Assembly (NCBI GenBank): GCA_020310875.1
Contig: CM035427.1
Location: forward strand, 90,636,477-90,700,476
Reading direction: 5' to 3'
DNA length: 64,000 nt
Source of the DNA: Ceratopteris richardii
Lineage: Eukaryota; Streptophyta; Polypodiopsida; Polypodiales; Pteridaceae
The position numbers and the translations under genes are program-made. Below the pieces are notes generated by a model that worked only from the letters and a program-made list of their open reading frames with translations, made no database searches and was not told the DNA's origin. Positions 35,050 through 46,602 of the stretch are shown here, in pieces; the stretch's first letter is position 1, and each line of letters starts with the position of its first letter.

Positions 35050-35325
35050 TGAGAGCTTTTTATGATTTTTTATGATTTTTTATCTATTTTTTTGGCATTT
35101 TTCCTAAAACAAAAGGCCCACCCTTATTTTTTTAATTTCTTGTTCCAAGAAAAAAGTATTTCTCTACCTCTCTCTATCTTCTCTCTCTACTTCTCTCTAT
35201 CTCTCTTTATCTTCTCTCTACCTCTCTCTATCTTCTCTTTCTAATTCTCTTATCTTCTCTCTATCTTCTCTCTTCCTTCTCTCTCTTCTTGCCCACTTCG
35301 CTCCCCTCACCCCCACCTCTGCTAA
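35050..35325 (+). repeat. Polypyrimidine tract, CTCTCTA/TCTTCTCTC type
   Basis: From about 35153 to 35320 the plus strand is almost only C and T with regular CTCTCTATC and TCTTCTCTC words. It is preceded by T-rich sequence. It directly precedes the retropepsin-like frame at 35336. Confidence 0.85.
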
Positions 35326-35335
35326 CTTCACTATA

Positions 35336-35533
35336 ATGTTGGAAAATCAAAACATAGTAAGACCTTTGGGAGTGGTCCCTAGAGTCCCAATTGAGATACA
35401 AGGTAGCATCTTCACTTTGGATTTTGTTGTCTTAAGGTTGCCATATGTAGATGGAAGTTTTCCCCTATTGGTTGGGAGACCTTGGTTAAGGCATGGTCCT
35501 AGTTCACACAGATTATGTCCTCTAGACTTCTAA
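35336..35533 (+). pseudogene. Retropepsin-like fragment of a Ty3/gypsy element
   Basis: The 65-codon frame holds RPLGVVPRVPIEIQG, then FTLDFVVLRLP and FPLLVGRPWLR. That is the second half of a plant gypsy protease domain (hydrophobic-hydrophobic-GRPxL end). The Asp-Ser-Gly half is not visible upstream, where the polypyrimidine tract lies. No RT follows on this strand; instead a minus-strand relic begins at about 35770. Confidence 0.6.
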
Positions 35534-35772
35534 ACTAATTTCCTATGTATTCAAGAGCTCTAAAAATCATCAAAAAAGAAGATTCTTCCTCAATTTTACA
35601 TCCATCCAATTCTTTTATAATACAAAAAATCTAATTTTACAATTTATTTCCTTGTTCAAAAAGTATCTTCCAACATCCTTCCCCTCCTTAGCTTTTATCA
35701 TCCTTCACAAAACTTTTGTATGCTTGCGAGTTTCACTGCTTCTTCTTCCTCTGGTACACTTGAGCCACCAGA

Positions 35773-36985
35773 TCATCTCTTTCTTTCTGTGATGTTCAAG
35801 TCATTGATCATTTCAAAAAGGGCTTTTCTCCACTGTATAGCTGCTGTAGGTTTGTCAATAACATCCTTCTTTATGTATTCTATATAGGCTACTTCATATG
35901 TTGCCAATCTGGATGTCATTACAAGATAAAGTTTTCCAAAAATTTTTGACTCCCTTTCAAAAAATCCAAAGTCAAAAGCATCTTCAAGTATATGAACATA
36001 ATGGTTTCCCATAAAGATAATTCTGCTATAATATACCATTAAACATATCCTATCAGGGGTTTCACTTAGATAAAAAGGGAGTGCATGTGAGGATGAATTA
36101 AATCCTATGTATTTAAGGGTTCTTACATCAGTGTCAATGAAGGTTTCTATACAAGTTATTATGAGTTTCAAAAACCTAACTAATAGCATACAAGCAGGAT
36201 CATTGACATCTTTTGAATTGTCTGTCAAGGATTTGGCAGTGGTAAGCATGTAATTCCTAGTTGGCCAAGATCCCTTTTTGGGTCCTGCAATCTTCGCAAA
36301 GTTCAGCCATTTTGCTGGGATCTGTCCTTTCTTCTCTTCCAAAAAACTATCCAATCCCTTCTCGCTGCTATTGGACGGAAGGTTGGATTTATCTTTAAGT
36401 GCAATGGAGCCTCCTTCCAGATCTTTCGACACTCATATTATCTAACCACCTGTTCCTCCATGGTAGATTAGCTTTTTCAAATAATTCTTTTGTTACTACA
36501 ATATCTTCTTCATATTCCAAATACTTATTTGGAGGTATTCCCACTCTAGTAGTCTAATAATTTTTCACACTTTATAATACCATGTAGAATGGTATTCCCA
36601 AACCATCTGCCACCCAATGATGGTGATCTAAGATGACTCCGTTTTCTAGAGAAAATTTTACAATTTGATTCTCATATTGATCATGCATTTTTCTTATGTA
36701 CCTCATCGTGGCTTGTCTGTATGTGAGTAGTTGATCAATGAACTCTTTTGAATCCTCATTGATATGCTCATTAGATATGAGTTCATCTGTATGTACATCA
36801 CGCATGTGAGAAGAGGTTATGACTGCAGCTTTGAGTTCTTTTTGAACTATTTCTTCCTTCTAAGCTTCCTTAATTTGACTTTTTGCTTTTCATTTCCATT
36901 CTTCAATTTCCTTTAGCAACTCAGCTTTTTGTTTCTCCCAGCTAGCTTTTTCCTTTTCTATCTTTTCTATTACTTGTGAGTACAC
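35773..36985 (-). pseudogene. Unidentified minus-strand protein relic, about 400 codons
   Basis: On the minus strand, sense-like sequence starts near 36985 with a charged coiled-coil-like run (VIEKIEKEKASWEKQKAELL). It passes two stops, then 36805-36572 (78 codons; DQLLTYRQATMRYIRKMHDQ, then DHHHWVADGLGIPFYMVL), two more stops, and after a frame change near 36440 it enters a 219-codon frame (36432-35773; GPKKGSWPTRNYMLTTAKSL, then YLSETPDRICLMVYYSRII). The parts join into one protein-like reading with few lesions. I do not recognise the family. It may be a host gene relic or an extra antisense frame carried by the decayed gypsy element beside it. Confidence 0.45.
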
Positions 36986-37990
36986 TCAGGGTTAGGAACT
37001 TCTAGAGTGGTTAAGGGCCAATCAATCATTGTATTCATAGATGAGTTTGGAATCACTTTTCTATGGGACTTTGTTGTATATTTTCATAGGAATTTATGGT
37101 TTATTATCTCCATTATAGAATGCTCAAGTTTAGTTGACTTGCCACTCATCACTTATCTATCACTTTATTTTTCCACAAAGGTGATATCACATGGGCATAT
37201 GTCACTTAGTGATGTTATAGGTTATGGGAGTGATAGTTGGACATAAGGTGTATATGGGAGATAATAGGCACCACATAGATGGTTTCCCACCTTTGAGATG
37301 ATCTTTTATGAGGCTTCTTAAGGAGAATGATATGGGAAAACAACACATAGACATGACATGTACATAGGCTACATGGGGTTCAGGGGATTCCAAGCATCTT
37401 CTTCTACTAGTATGGACATTTCGTCTACATTTTCAGGGATGCAATTGCTTTGAATGGAAGGATATGTCACATTAAAGTCTATGGGTGTGAATCACCCCTT
37501 AGGACTAGTTGAGAAGGTTTGACACATGGAAAGTAGAAGGGATATTTCATTATTATTAAATGGGAGAAAACGTGTAGAGATGCATGTATGGTAATGCATG
37601 TGAGTACAGGCTCGATGGGCTAGGAGGTGAAGCTCAAGGATTTGTGTATATCCCTCACATGTTGGCCTTGTGGGGAGCTATGAATAGATAGGTGTAAGCA
37701 GCTCTCCACCATCTACTAATGAATTATGTAAAGAGATGGCTATGAGGAGCGCGGAGGCCCAAGATCTAGCAAAAATCAATACCTCCTCCTTACAAACCTT
37801 GAGACTTAACCATTAAGCTAAGTGGATTATTTCTTTTAGAGAGCACATGAACCTATGCTTAAGTCTAATCTTGAGATTTTTGGCCTTGCACGAGAATGAC
37901 CTAATAGTGTCAGATTTCACATCTATCTTAACCAATTAGATGCTCATGTTAAATTAACTAGCATGGAGAAATGGAAGGAGGAGAGTGCAT
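36986..37990. other. Intergenic sequence
   Basis: No gene or transposon is recognised. It has ordinary mixed composition, with short frames only. Confidence 0.45.
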
Positions 37991-37994
37991 GTAT

Positions 37995-38195
<201 letters not shown>

Positions 38196-38210
38196 CCTCT
38201 AGGCCAAGGG

Positions 38211-38845
38211 TGTCATGGACAAAGGAAAGCATCCTAAACCTTAGATTCCATGTGAATCCTATATCTCATGATTGGTTTAGAGTTAAGAGAAATCAATGCT
38301 TCCATTGCATCTGAAACATGAAAAAACATTAAGATCAACTATCTATTTGCTAAATTCTGACACTCAGAGGTCTTGTTTGAAGTATTGACATCATTGATGA
38401 CATCATGAGTTTACACCCGCCCTTGGGAACGGCCCTTGAAATCCTATATAATGATCACCAAGTAAGTACTTTCAAGTTCCAGTTCGAGTTCTAGTCTTGT
38501 CTCTTGCTCTAGTTTTGTCTAGTCTTATATCCTGGACATCTAGCCTTGTCCTATTGTAATCCCATAGTATGGGATCTTGTCGAGTTCTTTCTTGTATCTA
38601 GTTCATCTTCGAGAAGGGAGTTCTTGTAATCCAAAGATCTTGCTTTATACTTACTATCCTGGGTTGTGGGATCTCCTATATCATCTTTAACTGAGTATAC
38701 CTATCAGTCCTGAGTTGTGGGACTCCTTGTATTAGCTACATATTCTTGTATTATTTTCCCTACATGGGTATTCTTGTAATCAGAAGCATATTTCTGAAAT
38801 CTTGTCTACTGTAGTCAGAGAGCACAATCTAGTGCTCCCTTGACA
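38211..38845 (+). repeat. Gypsy-2 5' LTR
   Basis: The 635-bp block starts TGTCATGGACAAAGG and ends CCCTTGACA, giving TGTCA...TGACA inverted ends. A TATA-like TCCTATATAATG lies at about 38452-38463. The first 100 bases recur at 49448. The primer site that should follow (TTTTGGCAAGATTAGC) is not the initiator-Met type; I could not assign its tRNA. Confidence 0.85.
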
Positions 38846-38882
38846 TTTTGGCAAGATTAGCTTCTATTCAAGACTAGGCATC

Positions 38883-40373
38883 ATGGAGAATGCTTATGAA
38901 CAGATTGTGGCATCACTTCAAAGCCTTCAACAACAAATCAAGGAGCTATCTCATGGACAAACACAAGTCGAGATGGAACATCCGGTGCATGTAGGCACAC
39001 TCATCTAGGAACTACAAGAACGAGTCAGAAATCTTCAAGCAAATCAAGGAAGCATTCAAGTCAACCAATGTCCTAGTTCATCTTTCATGAAGGAACCCAA
39101 AATTTGCATGCCAAAAAAGTTCGATGGTGATTACACAAAGTTCCAAGGGTGCCAATCTTAGAGAAGGATATGGTAGTACTTCATGAATATGAAGGGTTTC
39201 TTCGAGAACTCACCACCACATTTGGATCTATAGACATGAGTTGAGTGGTAGAGACAAAACTCAAAAGCTACGTCAAGGTAATGCCTTTACCTATGCATCA
39301 AAATTTAGACAGCTGATATGTGACCTCAGTTGGCATGAAGATTATTTCATAAGTTAGTTTAGATGGGGTTTAAGAGATGATGTAAAGGACCTTATGCTCA
39401 TGATGCTAGAGGTTAAGACATTGAATGAATATGTCAACCAAGCTATTCAATGTGATAACCGCCTTTTTGAAAGGAAACAAGAAAAAAAATAGAAGGAAGA
39501 CCTCGCCAATGGAAACCCTTCCAGCCCACTCCTAGAGATGAGTCTATGCCCGAACCTATGCAGATAGATGTAACTAGATTCCAGCCTCTAACACCACAAG
39601 AGAAACAGAGAAGGAGGGATAACAAGTTATGCCTGTATTGTGGAAACCTTGGCCATATTGCAGTTAATTTTCCCAACAAGAGAACGAACTCTAGAGTCGC
39701 AACCACCGTTGTAGAGCAAGGAAACAAAGAAGTCCAATTGTAAAAGAGACCGTACAACCGGACCATGATATAAGAAAGGGTCTCATAATTCTAGCTACAC
39801 CCATATAAACATGTCTTGCAGTTATCAAGTTAATCATGGCGAAGAAGGCCCTCCCTTATAGCCCTAGTAGATTCAAGAGCCTCGTCATGTTTCATTGATG
39901 AAGGATTGGTTAAGAAACATGGAATTCCTATACTTCAAAAGAACAAACCAGTAGTAGCGGAAGTAGTAGATGGTCGACCTCTAGCATCTGGGAATATAAC
40001 AATGGAAACCACACCATTAAGAGTACACCTTGGTGATCATGAATCCCACATATGTTTCAATGTAATATCAATCCCAATACATCTAGTTATCATTGGAATG
40101 CCCTGGTTAAAGAAACATAATTGAGACATTAATTGGGAAAAGAATAAAATCACCCATTGAGATATCCAAAAGAATCCAACATATGTTGGAGCCAAAGCCT
40201 TCATACATGAAGTAAGGAAGGAACCGACATATATCATCTATGCCATACCACCTCAAGAATCCAAGAAAGAGGATCCAATGCAACTACCCGATCAGTACAA
40301 AGGATTTCAATATGTTTTTAAAAAGAAGAATGCAGATAACCTTCCAGATCATAGACCTTATGATTGTGCCATA
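38883..40373 (+). pseudogene. Gypsy-2 gag and protease (broken)
   Basis: Gag starts at 38883 with MENAYEQIVASLQSLQQQI, then runs through several stops and frame changes. Near 39630 the zinc knuckle reads CLYCGNLGHIAVNF; the fourth ligand Cys has become Phe. The protease near 39870 reads VDSRASSCFIDEGLV, so Asp-Ser-Gly is Asp-Ser-Arg. After it, VIIGMPWLKKHN (about 40089) marks the end of the protease fold. The frame reaches the copia insertion at 40373. Confidence 0.82.
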
Positions 40374-41348
40374 CGTTGGGAAAGTGGATGGATGCTCCAA
40401 GAGATTGAGTAGGTACTACCAAAACCTACTTTGTACCATCCCTCTTTTGCTTCAGACTTGATAAGTGGACTTCTTAGATTTCCAATGACACCATAAGATG
40501 GCCTATGTACTTTGGAAATAATGTGTGCAATGACTGAACCAAAACAGATAACTTTGAAACTCACAATCTCAAGAAAACCTTCTATTTATGTCTTGACACC
40601 TGCTCAGTATTTTGCTCAGTATGACTAGCATAGTAGGAATTGGAAAAATTCCTTTTCGAGGTATCTAATTAGCTTAGCAAGCTAACTATTCCAAGTGGAA
40701 TGATGTAAAAAGATAAACTATGTTAAGAGAAATCAATTTAGCATGTAAAGCTATACTCCCGATTTTTTAGGACTATAGTAGAGTTTGAGTAGTGATCATC
40801 TCGACGCATATTTCTTTGAAATGACTGAATAGAATCTGTCCAAGCTTTGCCAATATGTAGAAAACTTTGAGCTGAATCCAACAAGCTTTGAATCACTGAA
40901 TTTGATGGAGAAATGACTGTGATATGCACTCCACAAGTTGACAAACTTTTGAGTAGTATGACAAAGAACTCAGAAATGAACAATGTGAATGTATGTATTA
41001 ATGAACATTTGTTTACAAATCCATTGGCATGAAAATCACTGCCTAATGGTGTAGATATGTGTGGGATAGAGTGTAGGTCTCACACACACTCAAAACCAGT
41101 AATGAGAAGCTCGGGAGTGATGAGTTCTACCCGCGACTTTTCCATGACCATTTTTATAGAGAATGAGTAAACATTTGAATTCAAATTCAAACTTTTGGCT
41201 CCCTATGATCAAGCTCCTATATCCTAGGAGATATTCCTTCAATCAAATAGCTAACTTTTTTCCACGAATCCTTTTGGTAGGTGATTACAAAAGATTCCAA
41301 GTCAATTTGACTTTTACAAGGAGATAAAGTGGTAATTAACCACTAGCA
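40374..41348 (-). repeat. Copia-gamma 3' LTR
   Basis: The 975-bp block matches 45627-46602 almost end to end. Its left end reads CGTTGGGAAAG where the other LTR has TGTTGGGAAAG, so one terminal T has become C. The right end is ACCACTAGCA. It shows small substitutions and indels relative to its partner. Confidence 0.93.
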
Positions 41349-41488
41349 CTAGTTCCTATGCTTCTTCACATATGTATGGTCTTCAAGATATCTTTCAAGC
41401 CAAATGTGTAGGCTTGGATTTACTCCAACAGCTCTCCATCAAGCCAAACATTTTGGCTTGGTCTTCATCTTCAATCTTCATGTATATC

Positions 41489-42830
41489 CTACAATCCAAT
41501 CATTGCTTTGAATCTGCAAAGTTTGGTTCCATCCAAAGCTTTAGTTAACAAATCTGCACACTGCATGTTGGTTGATACATAGGTTAGTTGAATGTCTTTG
41601 CTTATCAACTTTTCTCTCACATAATGGTAATGGACCTCTATATTTTTGGTCCTAGCATGATAGATAGGATTAGCTGCAAGGTGAAGAGAACTTGTATTAT
41701 CTCCAAAGATTATTGGAGACCTAGTATATAAACCCAATTCTGTATACAAAAGCTTGATCCATATGGCTTCTTGTGTGGCATTAGCCAGCCCTCTATACTC
41801 TGCTTCTGTAAAAGACAATGCAACAGTTGGTTGCTTCTTTGCAGACCAAGATATTGGCTTATCACCTGCAAAAGAAATATATCCAGAAGTGCTCCTCCTA
41901 TCATCCTTGCATCCTGCCCAATCTGCATCTGAATAAATTTTGATATCAATATCTGAAGTGTAAGGAAAATACAAACCATGATGTTGTGTACCCTTGAGAT
42001 ACTTCAAGATTCTCTTCGCAGCCTCTAAGTGAGGTATCCTTGGCTTGTGCATAAACTGACTTAGCACACTAACTCCATATGCAATATCTATCCTTGTTAA
42101 GGTAGCATAGTTCAAGCTATCCACCATAATTTGATAACCTGTAATGTCATTGACTTCATCACCTTCATGGGCACTTAGTTTTATGTTTACCTCCATTGGA
42201 GTGCTAGCTACTTTGGCATCCTGCAAGTGAAACTTCTTCAACATATCCTGTATGTATTTTTTCTGAGTAATGTATATTCCTGAGTTAGTATAGATTAACT
42301 CAAGCCCAAGAAAATACTTCAATAGACCAAGATCATTGATCTTGAACTCCTTCATCATCTGGCTCTTGATTTGTCTGATTCCATTGACATCATTCCTGTA
42401 ATTATGATGTCATCAACATAAACACAAAGGTATATTACCTCTGAATTACTTCTCTTGATAAATAGAGAAGTATCTGCCTTGCTCATAACAAAACCTTGGT
42501 CTTGGAGGTATGTAGTTAACATGTAATTCCATGCCCTAGGTGCCTGCCTCCTCTGAAATCCATCCATTCAGGAAAGCATTCTTGACATCCAATTGGTACA
42601 TGTTCCAATTTTCTAATGCAGCCACACTTACCAAGACTCTGATAGTTGGCATCTTGGCCACAAGAGAGAATGTCTCTTCATAGTCAATGCCTTGGGTTTG
42701 TACAAAACCCTTGGCTACCAATCTAGCTTTGTACCTATTAATTGTGCCATCAGAATTTCTTTTAAGCTTATAGATCCATCTCGATCCTATTACCTTCATG
42801 GAGTCCTTCTTTGGTGTTAACTCCCATGTA
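41489..42830 (-). pseudogene. Copia-gamma reverse transcriptase and RNase H (deletion and frameshift)
   Basis: RT begins at VIGSRWIYKLKRNSDG (about 42790) and LDVKNAFLNG (about 42570). About 100 bases are then missing, jumping to QAPRAWNYML (near 42540), so the conserved LYGLK segment is lost. The catalytic CVYVDDIIITG follows (about 42410). A one-base loss near 42390 shifts into the long frame 42358-41489, with INDLGLLKYFLGLEL, then STSGYISFAGDKPISWSAKK, TEAEYRGLANATQEAIW and HARTKNIEVHYHYVREKL. RNase H is complete to its end. The RT cannot be made as one chain. Confidence 0.92.
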
Positions 42831-44520
42831 TCACTCTCCTTGAGTGCTTCAATCTCCTCATCCATAGCTTCTTTCCATTCCGTCTTCGTTATGGCTTCTT
42901 CATATGATCCTAGTTCTTCAATTGACAAATCTTTGGCAAGATAAATAGAATGTTTAGTAACAAGAGATGTATCATACCCATATCTGATAGGTTTTTTGCT
43001 TTCTCTTTGTGATCTTCTATTTGATTGAGTTGAAGATTCAAGTATGTCTTCAAGCTTCTTCATCTTCATTTTGCCCTTGGACTTCCATGCCTTGAACTCT
43101 TCAAGGTTGATAGTATCTTCATCATCTGAACTTGAGTCTTCATTCTGAGTAGGTTCCTCCTTAGCAAGACTTGGAAACTCCTCTTCCAAATCATAGGGTA
43201 ATTTAACCTTCCTGCATTCATTCTCATACCAAGAATCATTTTCATCAAAGAGAACATCTCTACTCACCATGAATCCCTTATTGGAAGGTTTATAAAACAT
43301 GTATCCTTTTTGATTCAAATCATATCCAATAAAGATGCACTTCTCACCTTTAGGGTCTAGCTTTCCTCTTATCTGAGAAGGAATGTGTACATATGCTACA
43401 CATCCAAATATCTTGCAATGGTCAAGTGAGGGTCTCTTACCATGCCATGCTTCATAGGGTATCATCCCATCAAGGGACTTAGATGGTAACCTGTTTATGA
43501 GGTAAGTGGCAGTAGAAACACTCTCTGCCCATAGATAGTTAGGTAACTTTTTTTCATTCAACATAGACCTAGCTGTCTCAACAATCAACCTATTTCTCCT
43601 CTCAGCTACCCCATTCTGTTAAGGAGAATACCTTGTAGTTATTTCTCTTTTGATGCCTCTGTCCTGCAAGAAGTTTTCAAACTCATTGGAGAAGTACTCA
43701 CCTCCTCCATTTGACCTTACCCTCTTCAAATTCTTTCCTGTCTGATTTTCAACAAGTACAAGATATTTTTTAAAACAATTAAACACTTCATCCTTGTGCT
43801 TCATGAAGTACAATACAATCCATCTGCTATAATCATCAATAAAAGATACATAGTACCTTGGTCTTGAGACTGAGGGGTCTTTGCTTGGTCCCCATACATC
43901 TGTATGGACAATCTCTAGGTAGTCTTCATGCATGTAACCGTTCCTTGAGAAGGGTAACCTGTGAGACTTCCCAAATTGACAAGCACCACACTTGTAAATC
44001 ATATGTTGCTTGGATACATTAGGTATTCCAAGCACACATTGATCCCTGCATATTTGCTTCAAAGTTCTTTCTCCTATATGCCCTAATCTTTTGTGCCAAA
44101 TCTCAAGCTCTGAAAGTGTTTGATCCTTATAACTGTATAGTGCAATATTCTTTGTGTCTTCTAACTCAAAAGTGAAAAGTCTACCTGATTTTTCTCCTTT
44201 AGCAATCCTCTTGAACCCATGCCTTGGATCCTCCACAAATGCTCCATATTGGTTGAATCTAACCTGCAAACCTTTCTCCACAATCTGTCCAACACTCATC
44301 AGATTTTTGGTAATGGTTGGTACATAGAGTACCCTGCTCAACAAATTCTGATTTCCATCACAAGTCTTAACATTTCCAACTTTAACTACTGAGTGCTTGG
44401 TCTCATCACCTGTTTGGACTTGATGCTTACCTTTTGGTTCCTCAAGATCAGATAGTAGTGCTACATTGCCAGCCACATGATTTGAGCATCCTGAGTCAAT
44501 GTAGAATAGGTGCTCATCAT
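42830..44520 (-). pseudogene. Copia-gamma protease and integrase (one nonsense codon)
   Basis: The protease motif YIDSGCSNHVAGN (about 44500) is intact. GAG-pre-integrase follows (LSELEIWHKRLGH, then CGACQFGK), and the integrase core has IVHTDVWGP (first Asp), VRSNGGGEYFSNEF where the second Asp is Asn, and QNGVAERRNR with the Glu. The frame stops at 43618-43620 with TAA directly before QNGVAERRNR; related elements have a Gln codon there, so CAA to TAA is the likely change. The linker after it carries acidic repeats and a basic stretch (about 43020-43250). Confidence 0.9.
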
Positions 44521-45600
44521 TTGTAGTGATTTTGAAGTCATGTTCATGATCAGAAGAGAGTCATCCTGCTCCTCTGTGTAGTTGTTGTAGTCCTTTTTGG
44601 ATTTGAATCCTCCTTGGTATTTGCCATTGTAATTATTGTTGTAATGGTTGTTGTAGCTGCTGTTGTAGCCTTGGTGATGATTAAATCTACCTCTTGACTG
44701 TGAGTATCCACCTCTTTGGTATCCCCTTCCTCTCTGATTCTTGTAATTCTTGAAACACTCATCTGTAGTATGATTTGATAAACCACAAATATTGCATGGT
44801 GAGGAGTTATAGGATCTCCCCCTACCTTGCTTACCTCCTCTGCCCCTTCCTCTTGATGATCTACCTCTCCCTGCATAGTTGGCTTGGGAGGTAGAGCCTT
44901 CATCTTCCACCTTCTTGCTCTTGCGTTTATCTTTAGACTTCTTATCAGTGTATAGGACAGAAGAGTTATTACCTTTGGATATATCTCCATTCTTGTTGAG
45001 CTTTGCTTCATGAGTAAACAATTGTCCCATGAGAGTTGTAAGATCTGGAATTTGCATGTCCATGTAAAGGTCTATGGCAGTGGTGAAGCTTTCCCATTTG
45101 TCATCAGCCTTGATCCCATTGATCACTCTCCTTACAATCTGCTCTTCTTCAATCTCTTCTTCTATGCTTGCTAACTGATCTGCTACATCTTTAATCTTGG
45201 TCACAAATTCTGAAACAACTTGCTTAGGTTGCTTCCTTAATGTTGTGAATTCAATCCACAACTGATTTTTCCTAGCCCTTGTGTTGGAGGAAAAATAAGA
45301 TGACAAGGTTTCCCAAGTCTCTTGGGATGTCTTACAATTTCTAATATGTGGCAAAAGAAAATCAGAGATGAAGTTGAGTAAATAAGACCTTGCTAATGCA
45401 TCCTTAGCACACCATGTGTTGAGCGTTTTATGTTCTTCCTTTGTTGGCAATCCTCTTGTTTTGAATGAGGGAAATTCCTCATCTCCTGAGATGTATCCAT
45501 AGAGACTCCTTCCTTGTAAGTAGGTCTTCATCCTCAAAGACCATGCTTGATAGTTGTTCCTGTCCAATTTATCAATAAATGAAGGAAAACCATCTCCCAT
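44461..45600 (-). CDS. Copia-gamma gag (379 codons)
   Basis: The first Met at 45600, just after the leader, opens a full copia gag: FIDKLDRNNYQAWSLRMKTYL (20-residue class motif), then QETWETLSSYFSSN and FVTKIKDVADQLASIEEEIEE. A Gly/Arg-rich basic stretch (GRGRSSRGRGRGGKQGRGR) precedes a perfect CCHC knuckle, CNICGLSNHTTDEC (about 44790). The C-terminus is Tyr/Asn/Gly-rich. The last 20 codons run in the wrong frame because of an indel near 44550; protease reads in the neighbouring frame. Confidence 0.9.
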   Translation of the reverse strand: MGDGFPSFIDKLDRNNYQAWSLRMKTYLQGRSLYGYISGDEEFPSFKTRGLPTKEEHKTLNTWCAKDALARSYLLNFISDFLLPHIRNCKTSQETWETLSSYFSSNTRARKNQLWIEFTTLRKQPKQVVSEFVTKIKDVADQLASIEEEIEEEQIVRRVINGIKADDKWESFTTAIDLYMDMQIPDLTTLMGQLFTHEAKLNKNGDISKGNNSSVLYTDKKSKDKRKSKKVEDEGSTSQANYAGRGRSSRGRGRGGKQGRGRSYNSSPCNICGLSNHTTDECFKNYKNQRGRGYQRGGYSQSRGRFNHHQGYNSSYNNHYNNNYNGKYQGGFKSKKDYNNYTEEQDDSLLIMNMTSKSLQMMSTYSTLTQDAQIMWLAM

Positions 45601-45626
45601 TTTACCTTAGTTTGCTCTGATATCAC

Positions 45627-46602
45627 TGTTGGGAAAGATGGATGGATGCTCCAAGAGATTGAGTAGGTACTACCAAAACTTGCTTTGTACCAGCCCTCTT
45701 TTTCTTCAGACTTGATAAGTGGACCTTCTTAGCTTTCCAATGACACCATAAGATGGCCTATGTATTTTGGAAATAATGTGTGTAATGATTGAACCAAAAC
45801 AGATAACTTTGAAACTCAGAATCTCAAGAAAACCTTCTATTTATGTCTTGACACCTGTTGGGTATTTTGCTCAGTATGACTAGCACAGTAGGAATTAGAA
45901 AAATTCCTTTTAGGGGTATCTAACTAGCTTAGCAAGCTAACTATTCCAAGTGGAATGATGTAAAAAGATAAACTATATTAAGAGAAATCAATTTAGCAAG
46001 TAAAGCTATACCCCCGATTTTTGAGGACTGTAGCAGAGTTTGACCAGTGATCACCTCGACGCGTATTTCTCTGAAATGGCTGAATAGAATCTCTTCAAAT
46101 TTTGATAGTGTGTAGATAGCTTTGAGTCAAATCCAACAAGCTTTGAATCACTGAATTGGGTGGAGAAATGACTGTGATATGCACTCCACAAGATGACAGA
46201 ATTTTGAGTAGTATGACAGAGAACTCAGAAATGAACAATGTGAATGTATGTATTAATGAACATTTGTTTACAAATCCATTGGCATGAAAATCATTGCCTA
46301 ATGGTGTAGATATGTGTGGGATAGAGTGTAGGCCTCACACACACTCAAAATAAATAATGAGAAGCTCGGGAGTGATGAGTTCTACCCGCAACTTTTCCAT
46401 GACCATTTTTATAGAGAATGAGTAAAAAATTGAATTCAAATTCAAACTTTTGGCTCCCTATGATCAAGATCCTATATCCTAGGAGATATTCTTTGAATCA
46501 AATAGCTAATTGTTTTCATGAATCCTTTTGGTAGGTGATTACAAAAGATTCCAAGTCAATTTGACTTTTACAAGGAGATAAAGTGGTAATTAACCACTAG
46601 CA
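45627..46602 (-). repeat. Copia-gamma 5' LTR
   Basis: The 976-bp block has TGTTGGGAAAG at the left end and ACCACTAGCA at the right end. One base (45626) separates it from the PBS. Right of it the Gypsy-2 coding sequence resumes as TAGAACTTCAAG. Confidence 0.95.

Larger units (their letters stand above)
40374..46602 (-). mobile_element. Nested Ty1/copia element (Copia-gamma), complete with two LTRs
   Basis: On the minus strand: 5' LTR 46602-45627, PBS (plus-strand GCTCTGATATCA at 45614-45625, one mismatch from the usual site), gag 45600-44461, protease and integrase 44520-42830, RT and RNase H to 41489, 3' LTR 41348-40374. It sits within the protease-RT linker of Gypsy-2. Lesions are few: a frameshift at the gag-protease junction, one nonsense codon in integrase, a deletion in RT and one further frameshift. 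The two LTRs differ at several sites per 100 bases, so the insertion is not recent. Confidence 0.95.
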
